A stretch of 64,000 nt of DNA from Cellulomonas timonensis (GCF_900046455.1 NZ_FCOT01000012.1:372001-436000), one strand, 5' to 3'. Counted from the first letter of the stretch, positions 25,221-33,490 are shown. Notes: generated by a model not told the origin, from the letters alone. Numbers and translations are program-made.

Positions 25221-25621
25221 CAGTTGCGTCCGATCTGGAGTGCTGCCTCGTACGTGGCCTTCGCGCGGTCCACCACGGCGGCATTCGCCTGGTAGCCGCG
25301 CTGCGCCATGATCAGCTGGCTCATCTGGCTGGCCATGTCGACATCCGGGTAGCGCACGTAACCCGCCTCGTCGGCCAGGGGGTTCTCCGGCTCGTAGACC
25401 ATCCGCCCCTCCGCGTCGCCCAGGGCGATGCCGGAGACCTGGACCCCGCCGCCGTCCTGGGTGGCGATCTCCTGGGCGATCACATACTTGGCCTGGTACG
25501 CGTCCTCGGTGGTGGACGTCGCGGTGGACATGTTCGCCAGGTTGTCGCTGACCGCGTCGAGCCACTTGCGGTAGACCGTCAGGCCCGTGCTGGCGATGCC
25601 GATAGCGCCGAACGTGGTCAT
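25220..25621 (-). CDS. flgC: Flagellar proximal rod protein FlgC
   Basis: The 133-residue rod protein starts with the rod signature (FGAIGIASTGLTVYRKWLDAVSDNLANMST) and ends with MSQLIMAQRGYQANAAVVDRAKATYEAAL. Length fits the family. It overlaps flgB and fliE by one base each. Confidence 0.97.
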   Translation of the reverse strand: MTTFGAIGIASTGLTVYRKWLDAVSDNLANMSTATSTTEDAYQAKYVIAQEIATQDGGGVQVSGIALGDAEGRMVYEPENPLADEAGYVRYPDVDMASQMSQLIMAQRGYQANAAVVDRAKATYEAALQIGRN

Positions 25622-25968
25622 CAGCTCGTCCTCATCGCGGTGCGGATTCCGGAGTACGTGCCGCTGACGGCCTGCGTGGCGAGCTGGTAACGGAGGTTCG
25701 TGTCGACGTTGAGCAGCGTCTCGGCGTCGAGGTTCACGTTGTTGCCGTCTTCGCGCGTGGGCTCGAGCGACCGCGCCGTGGTGGCCTCGGCGGCGCCTGT
25801 GCCCTTGCCGACCGCACGCGTCAGGGCGTCCTCGAAGGAGACGCGCTGGGCCTGGTAGCCAGGGGTCTGGATGTTCGCGACGTTCTCGGCGATGGCGCGC
25901 TGTCGCAGCGCCAGCCCGTCGAGGGCGCTGTTGAGCGCCACGTAGCTAACCGATCCGAACATGGACAT
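25621..25968 (-). CDS. flgB: Flagellar proximal rod protein FlgB
   Basis: The 115-residue protein starts MSMFGSVSYVALNSALDGLALRQRAIAENVANIQTPGYQ and ends with the rod C-terminal helix. A GAGGTGG Shine-Dalgarno lies 6 bases before the chosen ATG; the second ATG, two codons later, is an alternative. It is the first gene of the large basal-body operon and has a flagellar-type promoter about 80 bases upstream. Confidence 0.95.
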   Translation of the reverse strand: MSMFGSVSYVALNSALDGLALRQRAIAENVANIQTPGYQAQRVSFEDALTRAVGKGTGAAEATTARSLEPTREDGNNVNLDAETLLNVDTNLRYQLATQAVSGTYSGIRTAMRTS

Positions 25969-26047
25969 GCGAGACCACCTCACCGACGTGGTACTTCGGG
26001 TCGGCCGATCCGTGGCCTGTTGCGCGAGCAATCCCTGCTCGGGTTCC

Positions 26048-26074
26048 TCATCGGAGGCGGTCGCGGAGACGTGA
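26048..26074 (-). promoter_or_regulatory. Flagellar (sigma28-type) promoter of the flgB operon
   Basis: Minus strand TCAC (26071-26074), 15 bases, T, then CCGATGA (26048-26054). The leader to flgB would be about 70 bases. This promoter would drive flgB through at least flgE. Confidence 0.72.
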
Positions 26075-26176
26075 GGTGTTCCACCCATCGAGGTCGACCT
26101 TCACCCAGACGGCGGAATGGGTTCACACCTGTGTGCCCCGCGGTGTCCGGGTCATCCGGCTGGAGCCGACGGCTCC

Positions 26177-26494
26177 TCAGCCCTCGACGTCGAGGTACAC
26201 GGGAGCCCGCGAGCCGGTGGTGCGCAGCACGTCGACCACGTCGAGGTGGCGCCGGCTCGTCGCGGACGCCTCGGCCACTTGCCGAATCACGTCGGCCTGC
26301 GCGTCGAGGAGCTGCCGCGCGCGAGGCGCCAGGGCCTCGGGCAGCGGGCCCAGGTCGGCCTCGGGGCGCCAGGGGGACGGCGCGTCCCCGGCGAGGCCGT
26401 CGCCGGCTAGCGCCTGCGCCTGCTCGACGTGGGCCTCGAGCGCGTCGAGTGCGGCCGCCCAGCCGCTCGCGGCAGTGTCAGCCTCGGCCAGCAT
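26177..26494 (-). CDS. Possible FliT-like flagellar chaperone
   Basis: A helical, Ala-rich protein of 105 residues with a start one base after the fliS stop (an in-frame GTG four codons earlier is an alternative). Position after fliD and fliS is the usual place of fliT, the FliD chaperone. I see no diagnostic motif; the call is from context and size. The sequence ends VLRTTGSRAPVYLDVEG. Confidence 0.5.
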   Translation of the reverse strand: MLAEADTAASGWAAALDALEAHVEQAQALAGDGLAGDAPSPWRPEADLGPLPEALAPRARQLLDAQADVIRQVAEASATSRRHLDVVDVLRTTGSRAPVYLDVEG

Positions 26495-26495
26495 G

Positions 26496-26933
26496 TCAGC
26501 CGACACCGAGCTCGCCCACCTGCACCTCGGAGGCCATCGCCATCCGCGGCGCCGGGACCGCGGTCCGCGCGACGACGTCGGCGGCGCCGTGCCACGCCTC
26601 GCGCAGCGGCCCGATGATGTCGCGGCATCCGGCGGTCCGGTCCGGGTCGGCCGTCATCGAGGACTCGATGAGCTCGGCCAGCAGGTAGGTGTAGATCGAC
26701 ATCAGGCCCGGGCCGCCGTCCCAGGCGTCCACGTCCAGGCTGGCGATGAGCTCCGCGAGGATCTCCTGCGCGTGCGTGAGCTGGGCGGTGCCCTCGATCC
26801 GGTCGCCCGCGCGCTGCGCGGCCTCGGCCCGCTCGACGTCGAGCAGCATCCGGTCGTACAGCATCGTCAGCAGGCGCTCGGACCCGACGGTCGCGACGGT
26901 GTCTGCGAGGTAGCGCGATCGGACGTCATACAT
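26496..26933 (-). CDS. fliS: Flagellin chaperone FliS
   Basis: FliS keeps flagellin unfolded for export. The 145-residue protein has the family N-terminus (YLADTVATVGSERLLTMLYDRMLLDVERAE) and the conserved LDVDAWDGGPGLMSIYTYLLAELIES. An AAGGAG Shine-Dalgarno precedes the ATG. It lies 43 bases after fliD. Confidence 0.94.
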   Translation of the reverse strand: MYDVRSRYLADTVATVGSERLLTMLYDRMLLDVERAEAAQRAGDRIEGTAQLTHAQEILAELIASLDVDAWDGGPGLMSIYTYLLAELIESSMTADPDRTAGCRDIIGPLREAWHGAADVVARTAVPAPRMAMASEVQVGELGVG

Positions 26934-26976
26934 GCCGGTCTCCTTCGGGCATCGGCGAGGACAGGTGTGCTGTTCC

Positions 26977-28335
26977 TCAGGAGCTGGTCGAGAGCGACGC
27001 GAGCTGGCTGGTCAGCCAGCTCGACTGGGACTGGAGGTTCGAGAGCGTGACCTCGAGCGCCGCGTAGGTCTTCTGCAGGCCCTCGCGGCGAGACGCGAGT
27101 CGGAGGTCCCACGACGCGATCTGCTCGCCGAGGTTCTTGACCATCCCCTCCTGGCTCTGGATCTTCAGCGTCATCGTGCCCTCGTACTTGTCCGAGGCCC
27201 CGGTCGCCACCTCCCCGACGCGGGTCGCCAGACCCGAGATGATCTTCTCGACCTTGGCGGGATCGGCGGCGAGGGCCGCGGCGAACTTCTCCTGGTCGAA
27301 GTCGAAGTGGCCGGTCTTCGCATTGATGCTGATGCCCACCTCGGAGGGCGACAGCCCTTCCACCGGGAGCCCCATGGCGGATTGCAGCTGCTGCTGGAGG
27401 CCGCGCACGGCGCTGTCGCCGCTGAACAGGCCACCCGTGATGACCGTGCGGCCGTCGTCGGAGGTGGTGGTCGTCGAGGCCGTGCGGCTGGAGATCTCGG
27501 ACAGCACCACCCCGAGGGCGCCCATCAGGTCGGTGGCGAGCTTCGTGATCGCCGTGTCGTCGCGGGCCACTGTGAGGGAGACCGGCGCGGTCTCGACCTG
27601 GGTGACCGTGACGTCGACCCCGGACATCAACCCGGAGAACGTGTTGCTGGAGGAGGTGACGGGCTGCTCGAAGGCCGTCCCCGCCCAGAGGGTGAGTTGA
27701 GCGTCCTGGGCGCTGCGGACATTGTTCAGCGTCAGGGCCTGCGTGCCCGTGCCGTCCGCGCCCGTCGCCACCGACAGCGAGAAGCCCTTGCCGGCGCCGG
27801 TCTCGACGCCGGTGAGCTGGAGTCGGTAGTCGGGCGCCGCGGACGTGCCGACGTTGACCGCGGCGGCCTTGACTCCCGTCCCCGTGGCGTTGAACGCCGC
27901 CACGATGTCGGTGATGTCTGCGCTCGCGGCGGTGACCACTGTGTCGACGCCGCCCTGCGAGATGGTGAACTTCGGGGCCGGCGCGTCGTACCCGGCGGGA
28001 AGCGTCACCAGCGAGGACTGGGACTGCGCGACCTGCGAGACGGTGAAACTGAGGGTGGACGGCTGAGCGCCCGCCGCGGCGGTAGCCGTCACGGACGGGT
28101 GCGAGGACGTGGCCGTCGCCGCCGCCCACGACGCGGGCTTGGACGCGGTCGTCGCCGAGTCGGCGAGCGAGGAGAGCCTCGCGTTGAGGGCCTGCAGGCC
28201 CGTCACGAGGCTGCTGGCGCTCGTCTGCTTCGCTGCGAGGAGTCGCTGCGGGCCCGCCTCGGCGAACATGAGCTGGTTGATCAGGTCCGTCGTCTGCAGG
28301 CCGCTGATCAGCCCGTCGATCCCGAGCGTCGCCAT
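26977..28335 (-). CDS. fliD: Flagellar filament capping protein FliD
   Basis: FliD caps the filament tip. The 452-residue protein starts MATLGIDGLISGLQTTDLINQLM, the family N-terminus, and ends with the C-terminal helix (ASRREGLQKTYAALEVTLSNLQSQSSWLTSQLASL). A GGAGGAGG Shine-Dalgarno sits 6-8 bases before this ATG. No separate promoter of the flagellar class is visible upstream, so it may depend on readthrough from fliC. Confidence 0.95.
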   Translation of the reverse strand: MATLGIDGLISGLQTTDLINQLMFAEAGPQRLLAAKQTSASSLVTGLQALNARLSSLADSATTASKPASWAAATATSSHPSVTATAAAGAQPSTLSFTVSQVAQSQSSLVTLPAGYDAPAPKFTISQGGVDTVVTAASADITDIVAAFNATGTGVKAAAVNVGTSAAPDYRLQLTGVETGAGKGFSLSVATGADGTGTQALTLNNVRSAQDAQLTLWAGTAFEQPVTSSSNTFSGLMSGVDVTVTQVETAPVSLTVARDDTAITKLATDLMGALGVVLSEISSRTASTTTTSDDGRTVITGGLFSGDSAVRGLQQQLQSAMGLPVEGLSPSEVGISINAKTGHFDFDQEKFAAALAADPAKVEKIISGLATRVGEVATGASDKYEGTMTLKIQSQEGMVKNLGEQIASWDLRLASRREGLQKTYAALEVTLSNLQSQSSWLTSQLASLSTSS

Positions 28336-28433
28336 CTGGCGTCCTCCTCCGTCATGCGTGCCGCGTGGTCCGAATGTGCGACCGGCGGCGGGCGGACGGT
28401 TGTCCACCCACCGCCGGTCGTGTGGTGCTGCGT

Positions 28434-28452
28434 CCTCACCGCGAGGGTGAGG
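28434..28452 (-). terminator. Hairpin after fliC
   Basis: Perfect stem CCTCACC / GGTGAGG with a five-base loop, starting 6 bases after the fliC stop. There is no U-tract. It could stabilise the fliC message or reduce readthrough into fliD. Confidence 0.5.
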
Positions 28453-28458
28453 TCAAGA

Positions 28459-29280
28459 TCACCGCAGGAGCGAGAGCACGCCCTGGGGGATCTGGTTGGC
28501 CTGCGCGAGCATCGCCGTGCCGGCCTGCGACAGGATCTGCGCGCGGGTGAAGGACACCATCTCCGACGCCATGTCGGTGTCGCGGATGCGGCTCTCCGAC
28601 GCGGACAGGTTCTCCACCGCGACGTTGATGTTCTTGATGGTGTGCTCGAACCGGTTCTGCACCGAGCCGAGGCTGGCGCGAGCAGTCGAGACGCTGCCGA
28701 TCGCGGTGTCGATCGCGGCGACCGACAGCAGGGCGTTCGCCGCGGTGTCGAACGTGAGCGCCTTGGTGGTGGCGCCCAGGGTCGAGATGTCGGCGAGGGC
28801 GACCGTGATCTGGTTGGTGACGGCGTCAGAGCCGGCGCCGACCTGGAACGTCATGTTGCCGCCCTGGAGCAGGTTGGCGCCGTTGAAGTTCGTGGAGGCG
28901 GCGATGCGGGTCAGCTCGTCGGAGAGGCTGTCCGACTCGGCCTTGATGTTCTCGCGGGCCTTCGTGTTGTTCGAGTCGTTACCGGCCTGGACGGCCAGGT
29001 CGCGCTGACGCTGGAGGATCGCGTGGACCTCGGTCATGGCGCCTTCAGCGGTCTGCACGACCGAGATGCCGTCCTGGGCGTTGCGGGCGGCGACCTTGAG
29101 GCCACCGACCTGCGAGCGCAGGCCCTCGGAGATCGCGAGGCCGGCAGCGTCGTCCGCCGCGCGGTTGATGCGGAAGCCCGAGGAGAGCTTCTCGAGGGAC
29201 TTGCTCAGGTCGTTCTGCGTGTTGGACAGGTTGCGGTACGAGTTGACGGCCGCGATGTTCTGGTTGATCGAGAGACCCAT
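28459..29280 (-). CDS. fliC: Flagellin
   Basis: The filament subunit, 273 residues. Conserved D0/D1 helices are at the N-terminus (MGLSINQNIAAVNSYRNLSNTQNDLSKSLEKLSSGFRINRAADDAAGLAIS) and C-terminus (IRDTDMASEMVSFTRAQILSQAGTAMLAQANQIPQGVLSLLR). The central variable part (about 140-190) is short, so this is a compact flagellin of the Bacillus hag size. A strong AAGGAGG lies 9 bases before the ATG. The leader has a flagellar-type promoter and two candidate CsrA sites. Confidence 0.97.
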   Translation of the reverse strand: MGLSINQNIAAVNSYRNLSNTQNDLSKSLEKLSSGFRINRAADDAAGLAISEGLRSQVGGLKVAARNAQDGISVVQTAEGAMTEVHAILQRQRDLAVQAGNDSNNTKARENIKAESDSLSDELTRIAASTNFNGANLLQGGNMTFQVGAGSDAVTNQITVALADISTLGATTKALTFDTAANALLSVAAIDTAIGSVSTARASLGSVQNRFEHTIKNINVAVENLSASESRIRDTDMASEMVSFTRAQILSQAGTAMLAQANQIPQGVLSLLR

Positions 29281-29289
29281 GATGAACGT

Positions 29290-29326
29290 CCTCCTTGTGG
29301 GGTCAGATGCTGCCCATCCGTGGGCA
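29290..29326 (-). promoter_or_regulatory. fliC leader with two CsrA-type sites
   Basis: On the mRNA strand the leader starts with a hairpin TGCCCA / TGGGCA with loop CGGA (29311-29326); the context ACGGATG resembles the CsrA consensus, with GGA in the loop. The Shine-Dalgarno region reads ACAAGGAGG (about 29290-29300) and matches the ACARGGA core. A pair of sites, one upstream in a loop and one on the Shine-Dalgarno, is the arrangement known for Bacillus hag. Confidence 0.6.
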
Positions 29327-29334
29327 CATCCCCC

Positions 29335-29361
29335 TCATCGGGCTTCTCGCCCTCCATCTGA
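29335..29361 (-). promoter_or_regulatory. Flagellar (sigma28-type) promoter of fliC
   Basis: Minus strand TCAG (29358-29361), 15 bases, C, then CCGATGA (29335-29341). The expected start is near 29328, just before the leader hairpin, giving a leader of about 48 bases. Confidence 0.75.
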
Positions 29362-29387
29362 GGAGTTCGTGCGATCTATTTCTCGTG

Positions 29388-30278
29388 TCAGGCGCTGGTG
29401 AGACGTGTGGGCGCGCCGACGGAGCGCCCATCGTCCGCGCCGCGCCAGGGCGTGGGCACGGCGCCGGCCTCGGTCATGGCCGCACGGTTCGCGGAGGTGG
29501 CCGCGCGTGCCGCCACTGCCGCGAAGTACGTCTGGCGGCGGCGCTCGGCGACGCCCTGGGGGCGCTCGGCGGTGGTGACGAGGTCGGGGTCGAGGCTCGC
29601 GTTGAGCCCGTCCCGCAGCAGGCTCAGCGCCTCGGTGCGGAGTTGGCTGATGCGTGACTGGGTGACGCCCATCTCGGCGGCGAGCTCGGCGACTGGGCGG
29701 TCCTGGAAGAACAGCTCCTCGACGACCTGGCGCAGCCTGTCGGGCAGGGTGTCGACGCCGGCGCGCAGGTAGCGCATGCGCTCGCCGATCAGCAGCGTGT
29801 CCTCCGGGCCCGGGCTGTCGTCGCTGAGCAGGTCGGCGACGGGGTGCACTGTGGCGTCGATGCTGAGCACGCGGCGCTCGGCGTCCTGCCGCGCCTGGTC
29901 GACAGCGGTGACGTCGGTGCCGAGCGCGTTCGCGAGCTCCTCGCGCGAGGGCGCGCGGCCGAGCGCGCCGGTCAGGCGGTCGCTGGTGGCGGCGAGCTCG
30001 CGGGCACGGTGCCGGGCTCCGCGGGTGGCCCAGTCCATGGAGCGCAGCTCGTCGAGCAGCGCGCCGCGGATGCGCAGGGCGGCGTACCGCGCGAAGGGGA
30101 CCCCCGTCGAGGGGTCGTAGGCGCGGGCCGCCAGCACCAGGGCGAGGCTCCCGGCGGACGCGAGCTCGTCCCGGGTCACGGTCGGGGGCACCCGCATCAT
30201 GACCTCGCTGACGTGGTACCCGACCAAGGCCAGGTTCTGGACCACGAGGTCGTCGGTGGGGTGTCCGGAGGCTGTCAC
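29388..30278 (-). CDS. Flagellar-type RNA polymerase sigma factor (FliA/WhiG family)
   Basis: The likely sigma factor for the promoters described here. Region 2 is in VVQNLALVGYHVSEVMMRVP to FARYAALRIRGALLDELRSMDW, region 3 in LTGALGRAPSREELANALG, and region 4 in LPDRLRQVVEELFFQDRPVAELAAEMGVTQSRISQLRTEALSLLR. The RIRGALLDELR segment is typical of FliA/WhiG rather than housekeeping sigma. The GTG at 30276-30278 is chosen because the frame further upstream runs through an operator; it gives 296 residues. A C-terminal extension of about 55 residues follows region 4. Start position is uncertain. Confidence 0.85.
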   Translation of the reverse strand: MTASGHPTDDLVVQNLALVGYHVSEVMMRVPPTVTRDELASAGSLALVLAARAYDPSTGVPFARYAALRIRGALLDELRSMDWATRGARHRARELAATSDRLTGALGRAPSREELANALGTDVTAVDQARQDAERRVLSIDATVHPVADLLSDDSPGPEDTLLIGERMRYLRAGVDTLPDRLRQVVEELFFQDRPVAELAAEMGVTQSRISQLRTEALSLLRDGLNASLDPDLVTTAERPQGVAERRRQTYFAAVAARAATSANRAAMTEAGAVPTPWRGADDGRSVGAPTRLTSA

Positions 30279-30426
30279 CCGGGTTGTTTCGACCCTCGCC
30301 GAGAGACGCTTGAGGGATTTCGCGCAACTGTCGTGGGGCGCCCTGGAGGCTGCGGGGGCCAAAGCGGACGATGTGGACGGTCGAATCACCCACAGGTGGC
30401 GCATCCGGAAATCCCTTCCCACTGAA

Positions 30427-30442
30427 TGTGACAAAGGTCACA
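30427..30442. promoter_or_regulatory. CRP/GlxR-type operator upstream of the sigma factor gene
   Basis: TGTGACAAAGGTCACA: a perfect TGTGA-N6-TCACA palindrome, the consensus of CRP-family regulators including actinobacterial GlxR. It lies about 150 bases upstream of the sigma gene start and about 135 bases before the flgN promoter. Which of the two it serves is not clear from sequence. Confidence 0.65.
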
Positions 30443-30463
30443 GCGGGTGGATTTGTGAGTGGC

Positions 30464-30505
30464 ATGCCCCGGCAGGAGCCTGGACATCCGTCCAGGCCAG
30501 GGCAT
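30464..30505. other. Nested stem-loop element in the divergent region
   Basis: ATGCCC (30464-30469) can pair with GGGCAT (30500-30505), enclosing a perfect 7-base stem CCTGGAC / GTCCAGG with a four-base loop (30479-30496). On the minus strand the loop reads GGAT within ACGGATGTC, which again resembles a CsrA site. The element would be in the leader of the sigma mRNA if transcription starts upstream of it. I do not recognise a known riboswitch. Confidence 0.5.
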
Positions 30506-30577
30506 CGAAGCCGGGACGGCAACCGCCCGGATCGACCGGATCACCCTTTCGAGTGCAGATCCCCCCGCCCGAAAAGG

Positions 30578-30604
30578 TCATGACCGGCGCGACGCATCCG
30601 ATCA
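30578..30604 (+). promoter_or_regulatory. Flagellar (sigma28-type) promoter of flgN-flgK-flgL-fliW
   Basis: Plus strand TCAT (30578-30581), 15 bases, T, then CCGATCA (30598-30604). The leader to the flgN start would be about 50 bases. Confidence 0.7.
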
Positions 30605-30661
30605 GGAAGCCAGAACCCCGGCGCGCACCGCGCCGAACGACGAGCGAGAGGCGGTGGCCAG

Positions 30662-31144
30662 GTGGTCCTCAGCCGGCTGTCCGACGTGCTGTGGCAAGAG
30701 CGGCATCTGCTCGAGCTGCTGCTGTTCAAGCTGGAGGAGGAGCAGCTGATCCTCACCAGCGGGCGGACCCGCTGGCTCGGCCACGCCACCCGCGAGGTCG
30801 AGGCCGTCCTCGAGCAGATCCGCGACGCCGAGCTGGGCCGTTCCATGGAGGCCGAGGCCGCCGCGCAGATGCTCGGGGTGGACGCCGACACGAGCCTGCT
30901 CACCCTGTCGCAGCACGCGCCCAGCCCGTGGGACGAGCTGCTGCGGGCACACCGTGACGCCTTCGTCGCGCTCACCTCGGAGATCTCCCAGCTCGCCAAC
31001 GGCAACCGCGAGCTGCTCGCCATGTCCCACCGCGCTACCCAGGAGACCTTGATGTCCCTGCAGGAGACGGTGCAGACCTACGCGCCCCACGGCTTGACGG
31101 CCGACACCGACCGCAGCGCCCAGCTGCTCGACCAGTCCTTCTGA
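30662..31144 (+). CDS. FlgN-like flagellar chaperone
   Basis: A 160-residue, mostly helical protein starting at GTG with GAGAGG upstream. FlgN chaperones the hook-filament junction proteins FlgK and FlgL, whose genes follow at once (10 bases to flgK). The N-terminal segment LSDVLWQERHLLELLLFKLEEEQLIL is the type of amphipathic start found in FlgN proteins. Motif conservation in the family is weak, so context carries much of the call. Confidence 0.78.
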   Translation: MVLSRLSDVLWQERHLLELLLFKLEEEQLILTSGRTRWLGHATREVEAVLEQIRDAELGRSMEAEAAAQMLGVDADTSLLTLSQHAPSPWDELLRAHRDAFVALTSEISQLANGNRELLAMSHRATQETLMSLQETVQTYAPHGLTADTDRSAQLLDQSF

Positions 31145-31154
31145 GAGGCCACCC

Positions 31155-32582
31155 GTGAGCACCTTCTCCGGACTCGGCACCGCGCTGAGCTCGCTGATCG
31201 CCCAACGACAGGCCCTCGAGGTCTCGGGTCAGAACATCGCCAACGCCAACACCGTCGGCTACACCCGCCAGCGCGCCGCGATCTCGTCGCTGCCCGCCGC
31301 ACAGCTCCCCTCGATGTTCTCCACCTCGAACGGCCCCGGCTACGGCACCGCTGTCACCGACATCGCGCGGCTGAACGACGTGTTCCTCGACGCGCAGGTC
31401 CGCACCACCACGGCCAGCAGCTCGTTCCTGAGCGCTCGCGCCTCAGCGTCCAAGCTGCTCGAGACGAACATCGGGGAGCCGGCGGCCACTGGCCTCGCCA
31501 CCCAGCTCACCGACCTGTGGGCCGCGTTCGGGGACGTCGCCAACAGCCCCGACAAGGACTCCTCGCGCGCGGTGCTGCTCGAGACCGCCACCGCCGTGGC
31601 CGATCGCATCGGCACGCTCTACACCGCCGCGGGCACGCAGTGGTCGCAAGCGCGGACGCAGACCACGTCCCTCGTCGCACAGGCCAACACCTCAGCCGCG
31701 AACATCGCCGACCTCAACAAGCGCATCCTCGCCATCGAGAACTCCGGTTCCTCCGCGAACGAGCTCAAGGACCAGCGCGACCTGCTCGTCACCGAGCTGT
31801 CCGGCCTGGTCGGGGCCACCACGCGCACGCAGGAGAACGGCCAGATCGACGTCCTGGTGGGCGGCAACATGCTGGTGGACGGCTCCAAGGTGCGCGAGCT
31901 CGCGGTGACCGGCGCGGCCGGCTTCGCCGACGCGACCGGGGGCGCCGAGGTCAAGGTCGTCTGGGCCGCGGACACGTCGCGCTCGGCCGGGTTGGAGGGC
32001 GGCCAGGTGGCCGGGCTCCTGTCGGTGCTGGCCCCGCCCGCCGCAGGCGGCACCGGCGGCCTGCTCACCGAGGCCGCGGCCTCCTACGACAAACTGGCCA
32101 CACAGCTCGCGACGCAGGTCAACGCGTTGCACCGGCAGGCCGTCACCATCGGCGGCGCGCAGGGTGGCGACTTCTTCGACTTCACGGCCGGGCAGCCCGC
32201 CGCGCTCGGGCTCAAGGTCGCGATCGACGACCCGGCCCTGGTCGCGGTGGCGGCGCCCGGCGCCGGCGCCCTCGACGGCTCCTTCGCCCGTCAGATCGCC
32301 CAGCTCGGCACCTCCGTCAACGGCCCTGACGCGGCGTGGAGCGCCTTCGTCGTGCAGCTCGGCGTGAGCACCGCCAGCGCCACGTCGCGGGCCACCGCCG
32401 CCGAGGCGACCCGTGCCTCCGCGTCGGCGCAGCAGATCGCCCAGACCAGCGTCGACACCGACGAGGAGACGGTCAACATGCTCGCCTACCAGCGCGCCTA
32501 CGAGGGCGCCGCGCGGGTGCTCAGCGCCATCGACGAGATGCTCGACACCCTGATCAACAGAACCGGAATCGTGGGGCGGTAG
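31155..32582 (+). CDS. flgK: Flagellar hook-associated protein FlgK
   Basis: HAP1 of the hook-filament junction, 475 residues. It has the N-terminal rod/hook signature (FSGLGTALSSLIAQRQALEVSGQNIANANTVGYTRQRA) and the C-terminal DEETVNMLAYQRAYEGAARVLSAIDEMLDTLINRTGIVGR. The start is GTG with GAGAGG ahead. flgL starts 2 bases after its stop. Confidence 0.97.
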   Translation: MSTFSGLGTALSSLIAQRQALEVSGQNIANANTVGYTRQRAAISSLPAAQLPSMFSTSNGPGYGTAVTDIARLNDVFLDAQVRTTTASSSFLSARASASKLLETNIGEPAATGLATQLTDLWAAFGDVANSPDKDSSRAVLLETATAVADRIGTLYTAAGTQWSQARTQTTSLVAQANTSAANIADLNKRILAIENSGSSANELKDQRDLLVTELSGLVGATTRTQENGQIDVLVGGNMLVDGSKVRELAVTGAAGFADATGGAEVKVVWAADTSRSAGLEGGQVAGLLSVLAPPAAGGTGGLLTEAAASYDKLATQLATQVNALHRQAVTIGGAQGGDFFDFTAGQPAALGLKVAIDDPALVAVAAPGAGALDGSFARQIAQLGTSVNGPDAAWSAFVVQLGVSTASATSRATAAEATRASASAQQIAQTSVDTDEETVNMLAYQRAYEGAARVLSAIDEMLDTLINRTGIVGR

Positions 32583-32584
32583 AG

Positions 32585-33490
32585 ATGATCAACCGTGTGA
32601 CGCACCAGTCCGTGCAGCGCTCGACACTGGCGAACCTGCAGCTCAACCTCTCCACCATGGCCGACCTGCAGGCCAAGATGTCCAGCGGCAAGAAGATCAA
32701 CGTGCCGTCCGACGACCCGGCCGGAGCCTCCGACATGCTGCGCCTGCGGGGCGAGCAGCGGACGCAGGCCCAGTACCAGCGCAACGCCGGCGACGGGAAC
32801 TCGTGGCTCACCACGATCGACTCCGCCCTGCAGACCACCTCCACCACGATCCGCCGGGTGCGCGACCTCGTCATCCAGAGCGGCTCCGGCGCGGCGGGCA
32901 CGCCCTCGCGTGAGGCGATCGCCGTCGAGATCGAGGGCCTGCGCGACGAGCTGCTGCAGCAGGCCAACACGACCTACCTCGGGCGCACCGTCTTCGCCGG
33001 AACCTCCAACGCCGGGGCCGCGTTCACCGTCGACTCGACCACGGACCCGGCGACGTACACGTTCACCGGAGCGGCGTCCGCCACGGTGGAGCGGCAGGTC
33101 GCCGACGCCACCACCGTCCGCGTCGACGCGGATGGCGCGAAGGTCTACGGCGACGGCGCGGACTCCGTGTTCGCGCTCCTCGACTCGATCGCCGCGACGC
33201 TGCGCACCCCTGGTGCGGACGCCGCCACGCAGCTCGCCGCCCTCGACACGCGCTTCGAGACGGTGCTCACCGAGCTGGCCGGCGTCGGCGCCCGGCAGAC
33301 TCGCATCGTCAACGCGCAGGCCAGCCTGGTCGACAGCGCCCTGACCACCAAGACGCAGCTCTCTGCGATCGAGGACATCGACCTGGCGGAGATCATCCTG
33401 GAGCTCGGCATGCAGGAGACGGCTTACCAGGGAGCCCTCGGCGCCGCGGCCAAGGTGCTCCAGCCGAGCTTGATGGACTACCTCCGATGA
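32585..33490 (+). CDS. flgL: Flagellar hook-associated protein FlgL
   Basis: HAP3 of the junction, 301 residues. The flagellin-like N-terminus (MINRVTHQSVQRSTLANLQLNLSTMADLQAKMSSGKKINVPSDDPAGASDMLRLR) and C-terminal helix (LAEIILELGMQETAYQGALGAAAKVLQPSLMDYLR) are both present. The frame is open upstream within flgK, but this ATG gives the family start. Confidence 0.96.
   Translation: MINRVTHQSVQRSTLANLQLNLSTMADLQAKMSSGKKINVPSDDPAGASDMLRLRGEQRTQAQYQRNAGDGNSWLTTIDSALQTTSTTIRRVRDLVIQSGSGAAGTPSREAIAVEIEGLRDELLQQANTTYLGRTVFAGTSNAGAAFTVDSTTDPATYTFTGAASATVERQVADATTVRVDADGAKVYGDGADSVFALLDSIAATLRTPGADAATQLAALDTRFETVLTELAGVGARQTRIVNAQASLVDSALTTKTQLSAIEDIDLAEIILELGMQETAYQGALGAAAKVLQPSLMDYLR

Larger units (their letters stand above)
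30279..30661. other. Divergent intergenic region between the sigma gene and flgN
   Basis: 383 bases without a gene. It holds a CRP-type palindrome (30427-30442), nested inverted repeats (30464-30505), an imperfect hairpin CCGGG-CGG/CCG-CCGG (30511-30530), and the rightward flagellar promoter (30578-30604). I could not identify the promoter of the sigma gene. Confidence 0.8.

Noticed and set aside
28336..28433. Flagellar promoter before fliD
   Set aside because: No CGAT element with the TCAN partner at the fixed spacing is present on the minus strand.
30427..30577. c-di-GMP-I (GEMM) or ydaO riboswitch before the flagellar genes
   Set aside because: Hairpins are present but the conserved blocks (for example GGGCAAACC and the tetraloop receptor region) are not.
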